This document shows positions 52,113-61,595 of a stretch of 62,215 bases of DNA, in pieces; position 1 is the first letter of the stretch, and each line of letters begins with the position of its first letter. The notes beneath the pieces are model-generated. The model saw only the letters and a program-made list of their open reading frames with translations, did not search any database and was not told where the DNA came from. Made by a program: the position numbers and the translations under genes. The stretch comes from Flavimaricola sp. (GTDB lineage Bacteria; Pseudomonadota; Alphaproteobacteria; Rhodobacterales; Rhodobacteraceae): positions 1 through 62,215 of the forward strand of contig JAQWWH010000049.1 in the NCBI GenBank assembly GCA_029255105.1, written 5' to 3'.

Positions 52113-53041
52113 GCCCGTTTGGCAAGACCCGGGAGGTCGCCCTTTTGTGCGCTGCTCTGAAGGTGGTCGCAAAAGGCACTGACGATGCGCGACCGATGCT
52201 CGGACCGTTTGGTGGCCAGTCCCAGAACCATCGGGCGGTGCTCCCCCGACAGGGGCAAAAAGGCCAGCCTTTCACCGTCCGGGGCAAGTGCGGTCTTGGT
52301 CGGCATGTTGATCAGACCAAAGCCAAAGCCGTTGGCGACAAGGCTGCGGGCGACAGACAGGTCCGAGGTGCGTTCAGCGATTGTCGGTCGACGACCTTCG
52401 ATCTGGAACATCGACAAAAAGTAGTCGCGGCTTAGCGGCATATCCAAAAGGACCATCGGCTCTGACTCAAGGTCCTCAAGCGTGACGGCGTCATTCTCGG
52501 CCAGCGGGTGATCATGGGCGAGCATGACATAGGGCGGCAAAGTGATCAGCGGTTCGAACGAGATGTCCTTGGGGATTTCCAGATCATAGGTGATCGCCAC
52601 GTCGATTTCGGCCCGCCCCAGCATCCGCAACAGATCCACCTGATGCCCTTCGCGCAGGGACACGTTGGCGTCAGGGTATGCGGTCTCAAACGACCGGCGA
52701 ATAGCTGCACTAAGAAGCGGCGCGACAGAGTTCAATGCCCCGATCGAGATAGGCCCCCGCGCCTTGTTCGAAATGACGCCCGCCATTTCGTTCAGCGCGG
52801 CTGCACTGTCCAGAATGCGCTTGGCTTCATTGAAGATGCGTTGGCCACCCGGCGTCAGCGTCAGTCCTTGGGCGTGATGGCGGACGAAAAGCTGAATACC
52901 GAATTCCCGCTCAAGCTGGCTGATCGCGGCAGAGATCGACGGGGAGGACACATTGATCCGTTGCGATGCCAGCGCAATGGTCCCAGCGTCGCCGACGGCA
53001 ACCATGTATTCCAATTGTCTGAAGGTAAAACGGAGTGGCAT
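52109..53041 (-). CDS. LysR-family transcriptional regulator
   Basis: 310 residues. The N-terminal winged helix-turn-helix is TFRQLEYMVAVGDAGTIALASQRINVSSPSISAAISQLEREFGIQLFVRH, and a periplasmic-binding-like effector domain follows from about 90. It is the probable regulator of the flavoenzyme-Pot operon and the deacetylase. The ATG at 53041 starts MPLRFTF; six extra codons to 53059 are less likely. Confidence 0.92.
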   Translation of the reverse strand: MPLRFTFRQLEYMVAVGDAGTIALASQRINVSSPSISAAISQLEREFGIQLFVRHHAQGLTLTPGGQRIFNEAKRILDSAAALNEMAGVISNKARGPISIGALNSVAPLLSAAIRRSFETAYPDANVSLREGHQVDLLRMLGRAEIDVAITYDLEIPKDISFEPLITLPPYVMLAHDHPLAENDAVTLEDLESEPMVLLDMPLSRDYFLSMFQIEGRRPTIAERTSDLSVARSLVANGFGFGLINMPTKTALAPDGERLAFLPLSGEHRPMVLGLATKRSEHRSRIVSAFCDHLQSSAQKGDLPGLAKRA

Positions 53042-53266
53042 ACATTGTGTTACGTCCAATCCCCGCCCTGAAACAAGGATTTAGGTGCCCTCAGACAAAC
53101 TTGCCACAGTTTCAGCATGGACCGTGAAGCTGTCGCTTGTGCTGCGCCAATCTGCAATCGCCGCTGCGTTGATGATCTTGAAGGTGGCAAGGCTCGAGGG
53201 ACTGCGCCGGGCACGACCATCGAAGCTCAAAAGCTTAATAGCACGCTCGGGCAAATGGTGCTGCCC
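53042..53266. other. Spacer between LysR and acyltransferase genes
   Basis: 225 bases between the LysR start and the acyltransferase stop. Short frames here show no family resemblance; no promoter motif is clear. Confidence 0.4.
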
Positions 53267-55207
53267 TCAAGGTCCATCGCGGAGATGCTCAAACAAATCG
53301 CGGAACATCGGCCTTAGGTTTTCGCGGCCTGCCCTCGTCAGATGGCTCCTGTCACGATAGTTTGGCAGGCCATCGGTGTGAAAACGACAAGCGTCCTCGT
53401 CGCAAAAATATGGCTGTGGGCTTAGGACCATCACGTGGTCCGGAAACCGCTCTGCCAGGGCTGCGAATGCGGCGCGCTGGGACAGGATCTGCTCTTGATA
53501 GACTTCGACTGGAAGGCCGACGAGCGACGGCGCCGTCCCAGTTTCAAGGGCTGTCCTTGCCCGTCTGATGGGGTTCAGACTGGGATCCGACGGCACGGAT
53601 TCCATGATCACAAGACGCAAGTCCGCTTCAACCAGTAATGCCGTCTCTTCAACGAGCGCGTCGTAACTTAGGTCCTCGGGCCATAGCGAGATTGCGAGGA
53701 CCGTGGAAATGCCGCTGCGTTTGGCTGTTTCGATCACCTCTGTCAGGATCTGGTCGCTGCAAAACGAGGATTGGCCAAAGTACCCATAATCGCAGTTTCG
53801 CACTGTCAGGAAAATTGGCTGGTCCAGTGCGTCTGCAATATCTGCAAGCATCTCGTCCAGCATATCAGCGTGAGAATCGCCAAGGACAAGAACGCCTAGG
53901 TCACCGCGATCTTCAGTGAGTGGGCATAACTCGGCCTCAGGGTCGCGCAGGCGAAAGCTGATGGGGCATCGAAACGGCCCTCTCTCCTTGGCGGCAAGAA
54001 AGAAGGGGCGCACCTCTTTGGGGTAAAGCGGAAGTGCGCCGTTTGTCGCGACGATCGTGACGGATACCACTACGACCATCGCCATTCCCCCCAGCACGAA
54101 CCGACGAAGTGCCAAAATTGTGGGCAAGGCCCGCCTCTCTCTGATTGGCCGTTCGACGAAATGATAGCTTATCGCGGCCATGCCAAACGCAAGGACCATT
54201 AGAAGTGTAGCAACGAGGGGCGTAGGTTTTGATTGTGTCGCTAGAAACCAAAGAGAGATTGGCGGCCAATGCCAAAGATAAAAGCCGTAGGAGATTCGCC
54301 CGACGTAGCGCAAAGGCCCGAACATCAACGGGCTGAAGGATCGGGTCTGGGCATCAAGGGCAATCAATGTGACCGCCGCCGCTCCACAAGTGAGAAAGGC
54401 GTGGGCGCCTGGAAAGGGGCTTGCTTCGCTGAAGACAAAGCCATTGACCGCGATGACGCCAAAGCTGATGGCGACGATTGCGTGATTTAGTCCCGCCCCG
54501 CGCCGCCCGATCGACTGCGCGGCATAGGCAGCAAAGATACCAAGAGACAATTGCCAAAGCCGGGTTGGTAGCATGTAGAACACGGTCTTGGGCGATTGCG
54601 GGGCGATGTAGATGGCGGCGATCAGCGAGGCTATCGAAACAAGGGCAAGAACCGGCAAAAACAGCCTTGGCGCAAAACGAAAGATGAGCACTGCAAGCCC
54701 GATGAACAGGTAGAACTGTTCTTCCACCGCCAGGCTCCAAGTGTGCAAAAGCGGGCGCGTCAGGGCGTCGGCAAAATAGTCGCCCTCTTCCCAGAAAACA
54801 AAGTTCTGCAGGTAGAAGGGCTGGGCCAGAAGGGTCTCGCTGTATTTTATCAGCTTGTCGGGGTGAATGATCCAAAGTGCTGCGACCGTCACCACCGCCA
54901 GCATCAGCAAAAGCGCGGGCGAAAGCCGCCGAAACCTTGCCGCCCAGAACGCCCCGAGCGTGATGCGCCTTGCAAGAAGGTCAGGCAGATAGGCGCGCGC
55001 AATCACAAATCCCGAGATGACGAAAAAGACGTCCACCCCGATGAAGCCGCCGGGGACAGATTCTGGATAAGCGTGAAACAGGACGACCAACAGAACGGCC
55101 AAAGCTCGCAGGGCGTCAATCTCATCGATATAGCGGCGCTTACCAGCTGTCTGTGTTGTCACGGCCAACCCAAAACCGCAGGGCTCTTCATGCCAACAAA
55201 TTTCCAC
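53267..55207 (-). CDS. Membrane O-acyltransferase with C-terminal SGNH domain (OafA type)
   Basis: About 646 residues. An acyltransferase-3 domain (about 25-365) opens with IDALRALAVLLVVLFHA, containing the catalytic His, then about ten helices with RFRRL and HTWSLAVEEQFYL. After it lies a single helix (about 370-390) and a periplasmic SGNH hydrolase domain with GDSHAD (Ser) and a late SHLT (His) motif. Two-domain OafA proteins O-acetylate lipopolysaccharide, capsule or exopolysaccharide. The start is uncertain: GTG at 55207 gives the full frame, but a GTG at 55162 is also possible; neither has a clear ribosome site. Confidence 0.85.
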   Translation of the reverse strand: MEICWHEEPCGFGLAVTTQTAGKRRYIDEIDALRALAVLLVVLFHAYPESVPGGFIGVDVFFVISGFVIARAYLPDLLARRITLGAFWAARFRRLSPALLLMLAVVTVAALWIIHPDKLIKYSETLLAQPFYLQNFVFWEEGDYFADALTRPLLHTWSLAVEEQFYLFIGLAVLIFRFAPRLFLPVLALVSIASLIAAIYIAPQSPKTVFYMLPTRLWQLSLGIFAAYAAQSIGRRGAGLNHAIVAISFGVIAVNGFVFSEASPFPGAHAFLTCGAAAVTLIALDAQTRSFSPLMFGPLRYVGRISYGFYLWHWPPISLWFLATQSKPTPLVATLLMVLAFGMAAISYHFVERPIRERRALPTILALRRFVLGGMAMVVVVSVTIVATNGALPLYPKEVRPFFLAAKERGPFRCPISFRLRDPEAELCPLTEDRGDLGVLVLGDSHADMLDEMLADIADALDQPIFLTVRNCDYGYFGQSSFCSDQILTEVIETAKRSGISTVLAISLWPEDLSYDALVEETALLVEADLRLVIMESVPSDPSLNPIRRARTALETGTAPSLVGLPVEVYQEQILSQRAAFAALAERFPDHVMVLSPQPYFCDEDACRFHTDGLPNYRDRSHLTRAGRENLRPMFRDLFEHLRDGP

Positions 55208-55594
55208 ATGGCGAAGTGTCTATCCGATACGTGCTAGTCGCGGCCTTGATGGCCGCGGCGTTTGGGCCGAATGGCCCAGTTCGCCCTTTGCTTCAACGCC
55301 ATATTCGCACTTTGAGAAGAACTCCTCAATTGTGAATACTTTTTGGCACTGGCACTGGCACTGGCATTGGCACTGGCACTGGCACTGGCATTGTCGGAAC
55401 AACAGAACCACCGCTGTTCAAGCGTGGACGTTCCGTTGACGGTCGGGATATCGCGGGCTGTTGCGACAGTTGTCCAATGAACGCCCCCCCGGGGCCCATA
55501 CTCTCGATCAGAGAATACCGCCTTGCTGTCCTGCATCATCACGCTTTGGGTTCATGATTTCCCAAAGGCGGAACGGGCTGGCCACCGGGCAACC
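55208..55594. other. Intergenic region with hexanucleotide repeat
   Basis: 387 bases between two minus-strand genes. The repeat at 55344-55391 is the only strong structure. A 102-codon minus-strand frame crossing it reads alternating Ala-Ser, but has no ribosome site or family likeness and was not called. Confidence 0.4.
55344..55391. repeat. Hexanucleotide tandem repeat (TGGCAC/T)8
   Basis: Eight 6-base units: three TGGCAC, one TGGCAT, three TGGCAC, one TGGCAT. This also makes a 24-base unit repeated twice. It lies about 140 bases before the acyltransferase gene start on that gene's upstream side, and could vary in copy number and change expression. Confidence 0.9.
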
Positions 55595-56851
55595 CTAGTC
55601 GAGCGGGGAAACCATCTCATCTTCGTAGCCAGTCGCAAGGACCGCGGTCTCAGGGGTGCTGGCACGCGTAACAGGGGACATCTGGAACGACCCTTTGTCC
55701 TGATTTGGGACAGCAGCACGGGCCCGAAGCCGGATGAGCGCGAAGGTCAACAAGAGGATATGCGCGGCACCGGTCGTCATGAATAGGCTTTCAGGTCCTA
55801 GTGTCATGATGGCAAAGCCCGCAGCCGTCGGCCCGATGATCGACCCCACACCGTATACCAGGAGCAGACCACCGCTTACCTGAATGAACGTTCCGGGGTC
55901 GGCATGGTCATTCGCATGCGCCACGATCACCGGATACATTGCAAAGACAGCTGTTCCAAAGACCGCGACATTTACGAGCAAGAAGGTTGGCGAGGTGATG
56001 CCACTCAGGACAAACACCGCATCCGCCAAGAGAGCGAGGGCTGCCGTGCCAATCAGAACAAGCCGTCGGTCATGTCGGTCCGAGAGGATGCCAATGGGCA
56101 GCTGTGCGGCCGCTCCGGCGAGGATTGGAATGCTGGCAAACAGGGCAATCTCGCTTGTCGTCAAACCAACCCGCGCCCCATAGACCGCCGCGAGCGTTCC
56201 GAATGTCGAATTGGACACCCCAACCATCAACACCGCAAAGACGGCAATCGGAGAGTTTCGCCAAAGCGCCGGCAGGTCCAGCGAAACACTGACCAGAGCG
56301 GTGGGCGTTGTTGTCGCGGACAGCGCCGTGGGCAAAAGAGCCATGCAGTAAAATATGGCCGCCAGAACAAAGAACAGAAATCCCCGCGCATCCCCCGCCG
56401 TGAGGATCATCTGTCCCAGCGTGGTCGCGGCAAGATTGACCATTGTGTAGATGCCAAAGACGCGTCCACGGGAAGATTTTTCCGTACGCTCGTTCAGCCA
56501 GCTCTCAACGATCATGGCTGCCCCGGCAAAGCAGAAACCGGACACAGCCCGAAACGGGATCCAGACGTAGGGCGTCAGGAAGATCAAAGAGAGCAGGACT
56601 GTGATCGCGGCCAGGGCGCACATCACGCCAAACGCCCTGATATGGCCGACCTTTGCCACGAGAGCCGGTGTTCGAAGGCATCCGGCCACATAGCCGATGG
56701 CCCATCCTGTTCCAAGCAAGCCGAGAGAGGCCGCCGAGAAGCCTTCCAACTGCCCCCTTAGTGGGAGGATCAAGCCGTTCAGACCACCTGCCAAAAGCAA
56801 AAAGGCAGATCCCAAGAACAACGCCGTCAGCGGTGCAAGACTACGTAACAT
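55595..56851 (-). CDS. MFS transporter
   Basis: 418 residues with twelve predicted helices in two halves. GYVAGCLRTPALVAKVGHIRAFGVM holds the loop 2-3 signature in a variant form, and GRVFGIYTMVNLAATTLGQMIL follows in helix 5. The second half begins near LPALWRNSPIAVFAVLM, and LSDRHDRRLVLIG is the repeat of the loop motif. It resembles sugar-phosphate- or drug-type MFS proteins of the YcaD family; the substrate is unknown. The start MLRSLAPL at 56851 was preferred over an upstream one whose 38-residue extension has no transporter look. Confidence 0.82.
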   Translation of the reverse strand: MLRSLAPLTALFLGSAFLLLAGGLNGLILPLRGQLEGFSAASLGLLGTGWAIGYVAGCLRTPALVAKVGHIRAFGVMCALAAITVLLSLIFLTPYVWIPFRAVSGFCFAGAAMIVESWLNERTEKSSRGRVFGIYTMVNLAATTLGQMILTAGDARGFLFFVLAAIFYCMALLPTALSATTTPTALVSVSLDLPALWRNSPIAVFAVLMVGVSNSTFGTLAAVYGARVGLTTSEIALFASIPILAGAAAQLPIGILSDRHDRRLVLIGTAALALLADAVFVLSGITSPTFLLVNVAVFGTAVFAMYPVIVAHANDHADPGTFIQVSGGLLLVYGVGSIIGPTAAGFAIMTLGPESLFMTTGAAHILLLTFALIRLRARAAVPNQDKGSFQMSPVTRASTPETAVLATGYEDEMVSPLD

Positions 56852-57033
56852 AGAAGCGAGACTAAAGGTGCCGAGCGGGGCGCGGCAAGGACGCATCTTC
56901 CGGGCCCCTGTCGCCCTGTGGTCGGATTGGGCGACAAAGCGCCAGCAAGGCTGGGCCGGATGCACCGGATGTCGCCAGCCAAAGCTGCCAATGAACGCTC
57001 CATTGCCCGGACATGCCCGAGCCAGGCCAGGCG

Positions 57034-58080
57034 TCAGTTCACAGTCAGAACGATCTTTCCGATATAGCCCTTTTCACCAAAGGCCTTCTGCGCGGCACCG
57101 ATCTCACGAAGCGGATAGGTTTCTGCGACAAGCGGCTTGATGTCGCCGCGTTCGATCCGCCGGACCAGAACACCAAAAACCTCGGGCTCCAACACCGTGC
57201 AGCCAAAAAAGCTTAGGTCCTTGAGGTAAAGCGTGCGCAAGTCCAACGAGACGATCGGCCCTGCGATAGCGCCAGAAACCGCATAACGCCCCCCAGGGCG
57301 CAAGACGTCCAACAATGAGGGCCACTTTGGACCGGCGACAAGATCAACGACGACATCGACCTGACGTTCGCCAAGAGCCGATAGATAGTCGTCGTCCCGG
57401 AGAAGTGTACTTTCAGCGCCAAGCGCCTTGATCTTGTCAGCCTTTGAGGCGCTTGTGACCGCAATAACCCTCGCCCCCCGGGCGGATGCGAGTTGCACGG
57501 CCGCCGATCCGACACCGCCGGACGCGCCGGTCACCAACACCGTTTCACCCGCTGCTACCGCAGCGCGCGTCAGCATGTTCTCGGCGGTGGAATATGAACA
57601 AGGGAACGAGGCCAGCTCAATATCGCTAAGATCGCTTTCGATCTTGTAAGCATGGCGCGCGGCAACACGGACAAATTCGGCAAATCCACCATCACACTCA
57701 GATCCGAAATACCAAGGCGTCTCTAGGGTGGCCCCATCCACTTCACGAAGACACGGCTCAATAAGGACCCTTTCCCCCATTCGCGCGGGATCGATCTGAT
57801 CGCCAACGGCTACGATATGGCCGCAGACGTCAGCCCCCTGTATCCGAGGCAAAGACATCGGCTGTCCCAACCAGCCGGTATCTTGGGCATTGGCATCGTT
57901 CTTTGAATACCAGCCTATCCGGGTATTGATGTCGGTGTTGTTCACGCCAGCTGCACTTATCCTGACCAAAACATCCCGCTCGCCCGGCTCGGGGACGCGC
58001 AGATCGTCCCGCCACTTCAGCATTTCGGGACCTCCATGCCCCGTCATGATGACGCCGCTCATCCGGGAAGGCAGTGGCAT
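57034..58080 (-). CDS. MDR-superfamily quinone oxidoreductase-like alcohol dehydrogenase
   Basis: 348 residues. N-terminal GroES-like catalytic domain (VLVRISAAGVNNTDINTR, QGADVCGHIVAVGD) and Rossmann fold with ETVLVTGASGGVGSAAVQLASARGARVIAVTSA. The Cys and His residues that bind catalytic zinc in alcohol dehydrogenases are not arranged in the usual way, although EPCLREVD provides one Cys; it is therefore nearer to the quinone reductase branch. It likely uses NADPH to reduce an alkene or quinone. A GAGGAG ribosome site precedes it. Confidence 0.82.
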   Translation of the reverse strand: MPLPSRMSGVIMTGHGGPEMLKWRDDLRVPEPGERDVLVRISAAGVNNTDINTRIGWYSKNDANAQDTGWLGQPMSLPRIQGADVCGHIVAVGDQIDPARMGERVLIEPCLREVDGATLETPWYFGSECDGGFAEFVRVAARHAYKIESDLSDIELASFPCSYSTAENMLTRAAVAAGETVLVTGASGGVGSAAVQLASARGARVIAVTSASKADKIKALGAESTLLRDDDYLSALGERQVDVVVDLVAGPKWPSLLDVLRPGGRYAVSGAIAGPIVSLDLRTLYLKDLSFFGCTVLEPEVFGVLVRRIERGDIKPLVAETYPLREIGAAQKAFGEKGYIGKIVLTVN

Positions 58081-58517
58081 GAGAAGCTCCTCAGGTGGAA
58101 TGAATTCTCTTGTGGTCGAAGTAGTGGGTTCACTCTACCCGGTCAACGATAGCGGGTCACCAGCGCCAGATAGATGCAAGGCAGGCAAGGACGTGAAGGC
58201 CGACACCGGCGACGCCCGCTGGATCCGGCAGAATTCACCGTCGGAAGACGTCCGTCAGAGAGCCCGCCAATACCCGTTCCGCCCTGCAAATTACCTCTCG
58301 GGCGTTCGATCGTGGCTGCCCGTTCGATAGCCTTTCAATGACAAGCAGTCTTTCACATCGACACAATAGGCATTCAAGCGCCTCGTTCCTGTTGAATCTG
58401 GGCAGGAATTCGCCAGTCGCACAGACGGTACTCTGTTGAAAAACAATTGTAACAGATATGTAAAAATATGCGTTTTTGATCTACAGACATCATAAGAACG
58501 ACCGTATGGGACATTAG
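58081..58517. other. Divergent intergenic region with AT-rich segment
   Basis: 437 bases between the divergent MDR and DUF4956 genes. The last 90 bases (about 58430-58500) are clearly AT rich, unlike the rest of the window, and probably contain the promoter of the DUF4956-VTC pair. No gene seen in the rest. Confidence 0.45.
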
Positions 58518-59111
58518 ATGATACTATTTGCCGACCTTGGCGACCTTGGGCTGCGCTTCGGGATCAATGCGGTTGCCATGGCGACTTTGATCTTTGGAAT
58601 CTACTACCGACGCCACGGCGACCGGACCCTGGCGACCACTGCGGGGATGTTCAACATCTTCGCTTTTGCAGTTCTGGGAAAGCTCTCAAGCGTAGACTTT
58701 GGTCTGGGCGCAGGTTTCGGGCTTTTCGCAATCCTTTCCTTGTTCAACCTCCGCTCGGAACAGATCGGACGGATCGAGATTGCATACTTTTTCGGTGCGA
58801 TCGCCATCGCGGTGATCTGTTCCCTCGAAGGTGTACCGATAGGCAACATCCTGGCCATATCGGCTCTGACTTTGGTCAGTGTGTATGTGATCGACCATCC
58901 TGCTCTGCTGCGGGGGTCACGGGCCATAAAAGTGACCTTGGACCGGATCGATTCACATCTATTGGCAGAGCCGGAAACCATGAAATCCGTTCTGACCGAA
59001 AGGCTTGGCGTGATTGTCACAAGCTACGAGATCGAAAGCGTGAACTACGTGAACGAACTGGCGGTGATCAATCTCACTTACACCAAGTCGTTGAGGGAGG
59101 CGCGTAGATGA
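58518..59111 (+). CDS. DUF4956 membrane protein
   Basis: 197 residues. Four to five hydrophobic segments in the first 130 residues (INAVAMATLIFGIYY, MFNIFAFAVLGKL, GFGLFAILSLFNLRSEQIGRIEIAYFFGAIAIAVI, ILAISALTLVSVYVI), then a roughly 65-residue soluble end (TERLGVIVTSYEIESVNYVNELAVINLTY). DUF4956 proteins commonly sit beside VTC-domain polyphosphate polymerases, as here, with a 4-base ATGA overlap. The function of the pair is likely membrane-associated polyphosphate synthesis. Confidence 0.85.
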   Translation: MILFADLGDLGLRFGINAVAMATLIFGIYYRRHGDRTLATTAGMFNIFAFAVLGKLSSVDFGLGAGFGLFAILSLFNLRSEQIGRIEIAYFFGAIAIAVICSLEGVPIGNILAISALTLVSVYVIDHPALLRGSRAIKVTLDRIDSHLLAEPETMKSVLTERLGVIVTSYEIESVNYVNELAVINLTYTKSLREARR

Positions 59112-59956
59112 TCGAACAAGAGTTTGCCCCCATTTCGCTTGCAGATTTGAACGCCAAGGCTGAAATGCTGACGCGCCTCGACAACAAGTATGTCGTGTCG
59201 ATGGACATGCTCACCAAACTGGCACCTGCCCTTGGAGCACATTTCGACATCCTGGAGATTGATGGCAAACGGTGTTTTGACTACCGGACCCAGTACTTTG
59301 ACACGCCCCAGATGTGCAGCTTCCGACATCATGTTCAGGGGCGACGGCGCCGCTCAAAGGTTCGAACACGTCACTATCTTGATGCCGACATTTGCTTTGT
59401 CGAAGTGAAATTGAAAACGCTCCGCAAGGTGACGGTGAAAAAGCGCCTGCCTCATGATCCCGGCGCGCTCGATCAATTGACTACACCTGCAATGCAGTTT
59501 GTCGACGAGGCCCACGTTGACCGCTATGAGCAAGGCTCGCTCGCCCCATACGTGCCCACGATCCAGATGCAGTATCAGCGCATGACCCTCGTCGCACGCA
59601 GCGGCGGCGAACGGTTGACGATCGACCGAAGCCTGCAGTTCTGGAACCACCAGACGACTGAAGAGATTTCGCCCGAGATGTTGGTCGTCGAAACCAAGTC
59701 CGCCTTTGGGCGTGGCATCGCGGATAACATCCTGCGCGGTGCGGGGTGCCATCCCGTCGGCTCTTGCTCGAAGTATTGCATTGGACTGGCGGCATTGGGG
59801 GTTGTGCCGCAGTTCAACAAGTTCCTACCAGCATTCCGACGGCTTCTGCCGCACCTGGGACAGGGGCAGGTTTTTGACATGAAACGCGAACAATCGACAA
59901 GCTATTCCCTCCAACGCCGTCCGACAAACGCAACCTGGCCTTTTGCTGGACAATGA
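59108..59956 (+). CDS. VTC-domain polyphosphate polymerase
   Basis: 282 residues of the VTC/CYTH tunnel fold. Basic and acidic tunnel residues appear as TRLDNKYVVS, DYRTQYFDTPQ, RRRRSKVRTRHYLD, CFVEVKLKT, PTIQMQYQRMTL and MLVVETKSAFGRGI. In yeast VTC4 this fold makes polyphosphate from ATP. The bacterial version is soluble, so the adjacent DUF4956 protein may hold it at the membrane. After the fold, the last 50 residues are Pro/Gln rich without clear structure. Confidence 0.88.
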   Translation: MIEQEFAPISLADLNAKAEMLTRLDNKYVVSMDMLTKLAPALGAHFDILEIDGKRCFDYRTQYFDTPQMCSFRHHVQGRRRRSKVRTRHYLDADICFVEVKLKTLRKVTVKKRLPHDPGALDQLTTPAMQFVDEAHVDRYEQGSLAPYVPTIQMQYQRMTLVARSGGERLTIDRSLQFWNHQTTEEISPEMLVVETKSAFGRGIADNILRGAGCHPVGSCSKYCIGLAALGVVPQFNKFLPAFRRLLPHLGQGQVFDMKREQSTSYSLQRRPTNATWPFAGQ

Positions 59957-60209
59957 ATCTGTCGGCCTATTCCGTAGCAGGACCGCAACTTTCGGAAGTG
60001 GTTGTGGCATGGGTCTGTGTTGCGGTGTTGCCAGACGACTTCGCGCTACCTTCCGCCAGGACGGAGATGCTTGCTGTTCCTCGGTACCTTTCATCAGGCA
60101 TAACAGCGTCATAGAACTTGGATGTCTGGCAAGCCGGTGGCCAGAACCGTTATGCCCGTAGCGGGCCCCTCTGGGCAGGCCTGACCATCATTATTGAGGA
60201 ACAACCGAT
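59957..60209. other. Spacer before aminotransferase gene
   Basis: 253 bases, no gene or clear promoter motif. The aminotransferase start at 60210 has a GAGGAAC ribosome site. Confidence 0.4.
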
Positions 60210-61595
60210 ATGACGTCGCCTAGCCATCAGGCCCCAAACTCTCTTGAGGCTCGTGATCGGCGAGCCTTAGTGCACGGGCTGACAAATCTGTCTCTCCATC
60301 TCGAAGTCGGGCCCAAAATCATCGAGAGCGGGCAAGGCGTCTGGGTGACTGATGGGGATGGAAAAACCTATCTGGAAGGCATGTCCGGTCTTTGGTGCAT
60401 ATCCTTGGGGTATGGTCAGCAACGGCTTGTCGATGCCTGCGCAGCGCAAATGAGCAAGCTCGCCTACTACCACCTGACGAACCACAAAGCGCATCCTGCC
60501 GTAATCGAATTGGCTGAAAAGTTGCTCGAGATCGCGCCCGTTCCGATGTCGCACGTCTGGTTTGCGAATTCCGGATCAGAGGCAAGCGACTGTGCTGCAC
60601 GGCTTTGCTGGTACTACTGGAATGCTGTGGGAAAACCCGAAAAGCGCAAGTTTCTCTCGCATGAAAAAGCTTATCACGGGAACACCATTGCTTCAGCGTC
60701 GCTGTCCGGGGTGGCCTATGCGCATAAGGGCTTCAATCTGCCGCTTGAGGGCTTCCTTCATGTCCGCAAGCCGCACTTCTTTGAAGACGCCCAAGAGGGA
60801 GAGACCGAAGCGCAATTCGTAGCCCGCCTTCTGGCCGAACTGGAGGCGCGCATCCTGTCGGAGGGCCCCGATACTATCGCAGCATTTTTTACTGAGCCGG
60901 TGATGGCGGCAGGCGGTGTCATTGTCCCTCCGGAAGGGTACTTTGACGGGCTCCAAGCCCTTTTGAAAAAGTATGATATCTTGCTGGTTGCAGACGAGGT
61001 CGTGACCGCATTTGGCCGAACTGGCAATATGTTTGGGACAACGACGATGAAGTTGCGCCCCGACCTGATCGTCTGCGCCAAGGGCCTGACCAGCGCGTAT
61101 ATCCCGATGTCCGCGCTCCTTATTAATGCACGGATTTTCGATGCCATGGCGGAATATTCAGATCGCCTTGGCATCTTTGGATTGACCATGACCTATTCAG
61201 GGCACCCGGTGTCGGCCGCAGTCGCGCTGGAGGCCATCGCCATTTACGAAGACCTCGAAATTCCGGCACGGTCCGCCTCGCTTGAGACGACCTTGCTGGG
61301 CGGCCTGAGGGCACGTCTGGGCAATCACCCGAATGTGGGCGACATCCGCGGTGTCGGCCTGCTCGCCGGGGTCCAACTTGTCTCGAGCCGCGAACCACGT
61401 CGGTTCTTTGAGCCGTTCGTTGGGTTCGGTGCCCGGGTCGCGGCCCTGGCCGAAGAAAGGGGGCTCTTCGTCCGCGCGATCGGAGACACGATCGCCATCT
61501 GTCCTCCCTTGATAATATCAGAAGATGAAATCGAAATGCTCATCGACCGGCTTGGTCAGGCTGTCGAAACGGCCGCTGCAGAGCTAGACACATAG
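60210..61595 (+). CDS. Class III PLP-dependent aminotransferase
   Basis: 461 residues. Landmarks: WVTDGDGKTYLEGMSGLWCISLGYG, FANSGSEASDCAARL, KAYHGNTIASASLSG, TEPVMAAGGVIVPPEGYF, LLVADEVVTAFGRTGNMFG (Asp that binds the pyridine N) and CAKGLTSAYIPMSA (catalytic Lys). The closest types are omega-aminotransferases such as taurine-, putrescine- or beta-alanine-pyruvate aminotransferases. It stands alone on the plus strand, so the substrate is not indicated. A hairpin follows its end by 138 bases. Confidence 0.92.
   Translation: MTSPSHQAPNSLEARDRRALVHGLTNLSLHLEVGPKIIESGQGVWVTDGDGKTYLEGMSGLWCISLGYGQQRLVDACAAQMSKLAYYHLTNHKAHPAVIELAEKLLEIAPVPMSHVWFANSGSEASDCAARLCWYYWNAVGKPEKRKFLSHEKAYHGNTIASASLSGVAYAHKGFNLPLEGFLHVRKPHFFEDAQEGETEAQFVARLLAELEARILSEGPDTIAAFFTEPVMAAGGVIVPPEGYFDGLQALLKKYDILLVADEVVTAFGRTGNMFGTTTMKLRPDLIVCAKGLTSAYIPMSALLINARIFDAMAEYSDRLGIFGLTMTYSGHPVSAAVALEAIAIYEDLEIPARSASLETTLLGGLRARLGNHPNVGDIRGVGLLAGVQLVSSREPRRFFEPFVGFGARVAALAEERGLFVRAIGDTIAICPPLIISEDEIEMLIDRLGQAVETAAAELDT

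Noticed and set aside
53085-53360. Short frames after the LysR gene
   Set aside because: No ribosome site, no domain, and they run into the acyltransferase gene end.
55344-55391. CRISPR array
   Set aside because: Units are 6 bases with no spacers.
55234-55542. 102-codon minus-strand frame with an Ala-Ser repeat
   Set aside because: The Ala-Ser run follows directly from the hexamer repeat; no ribosome site or conserved flanks.
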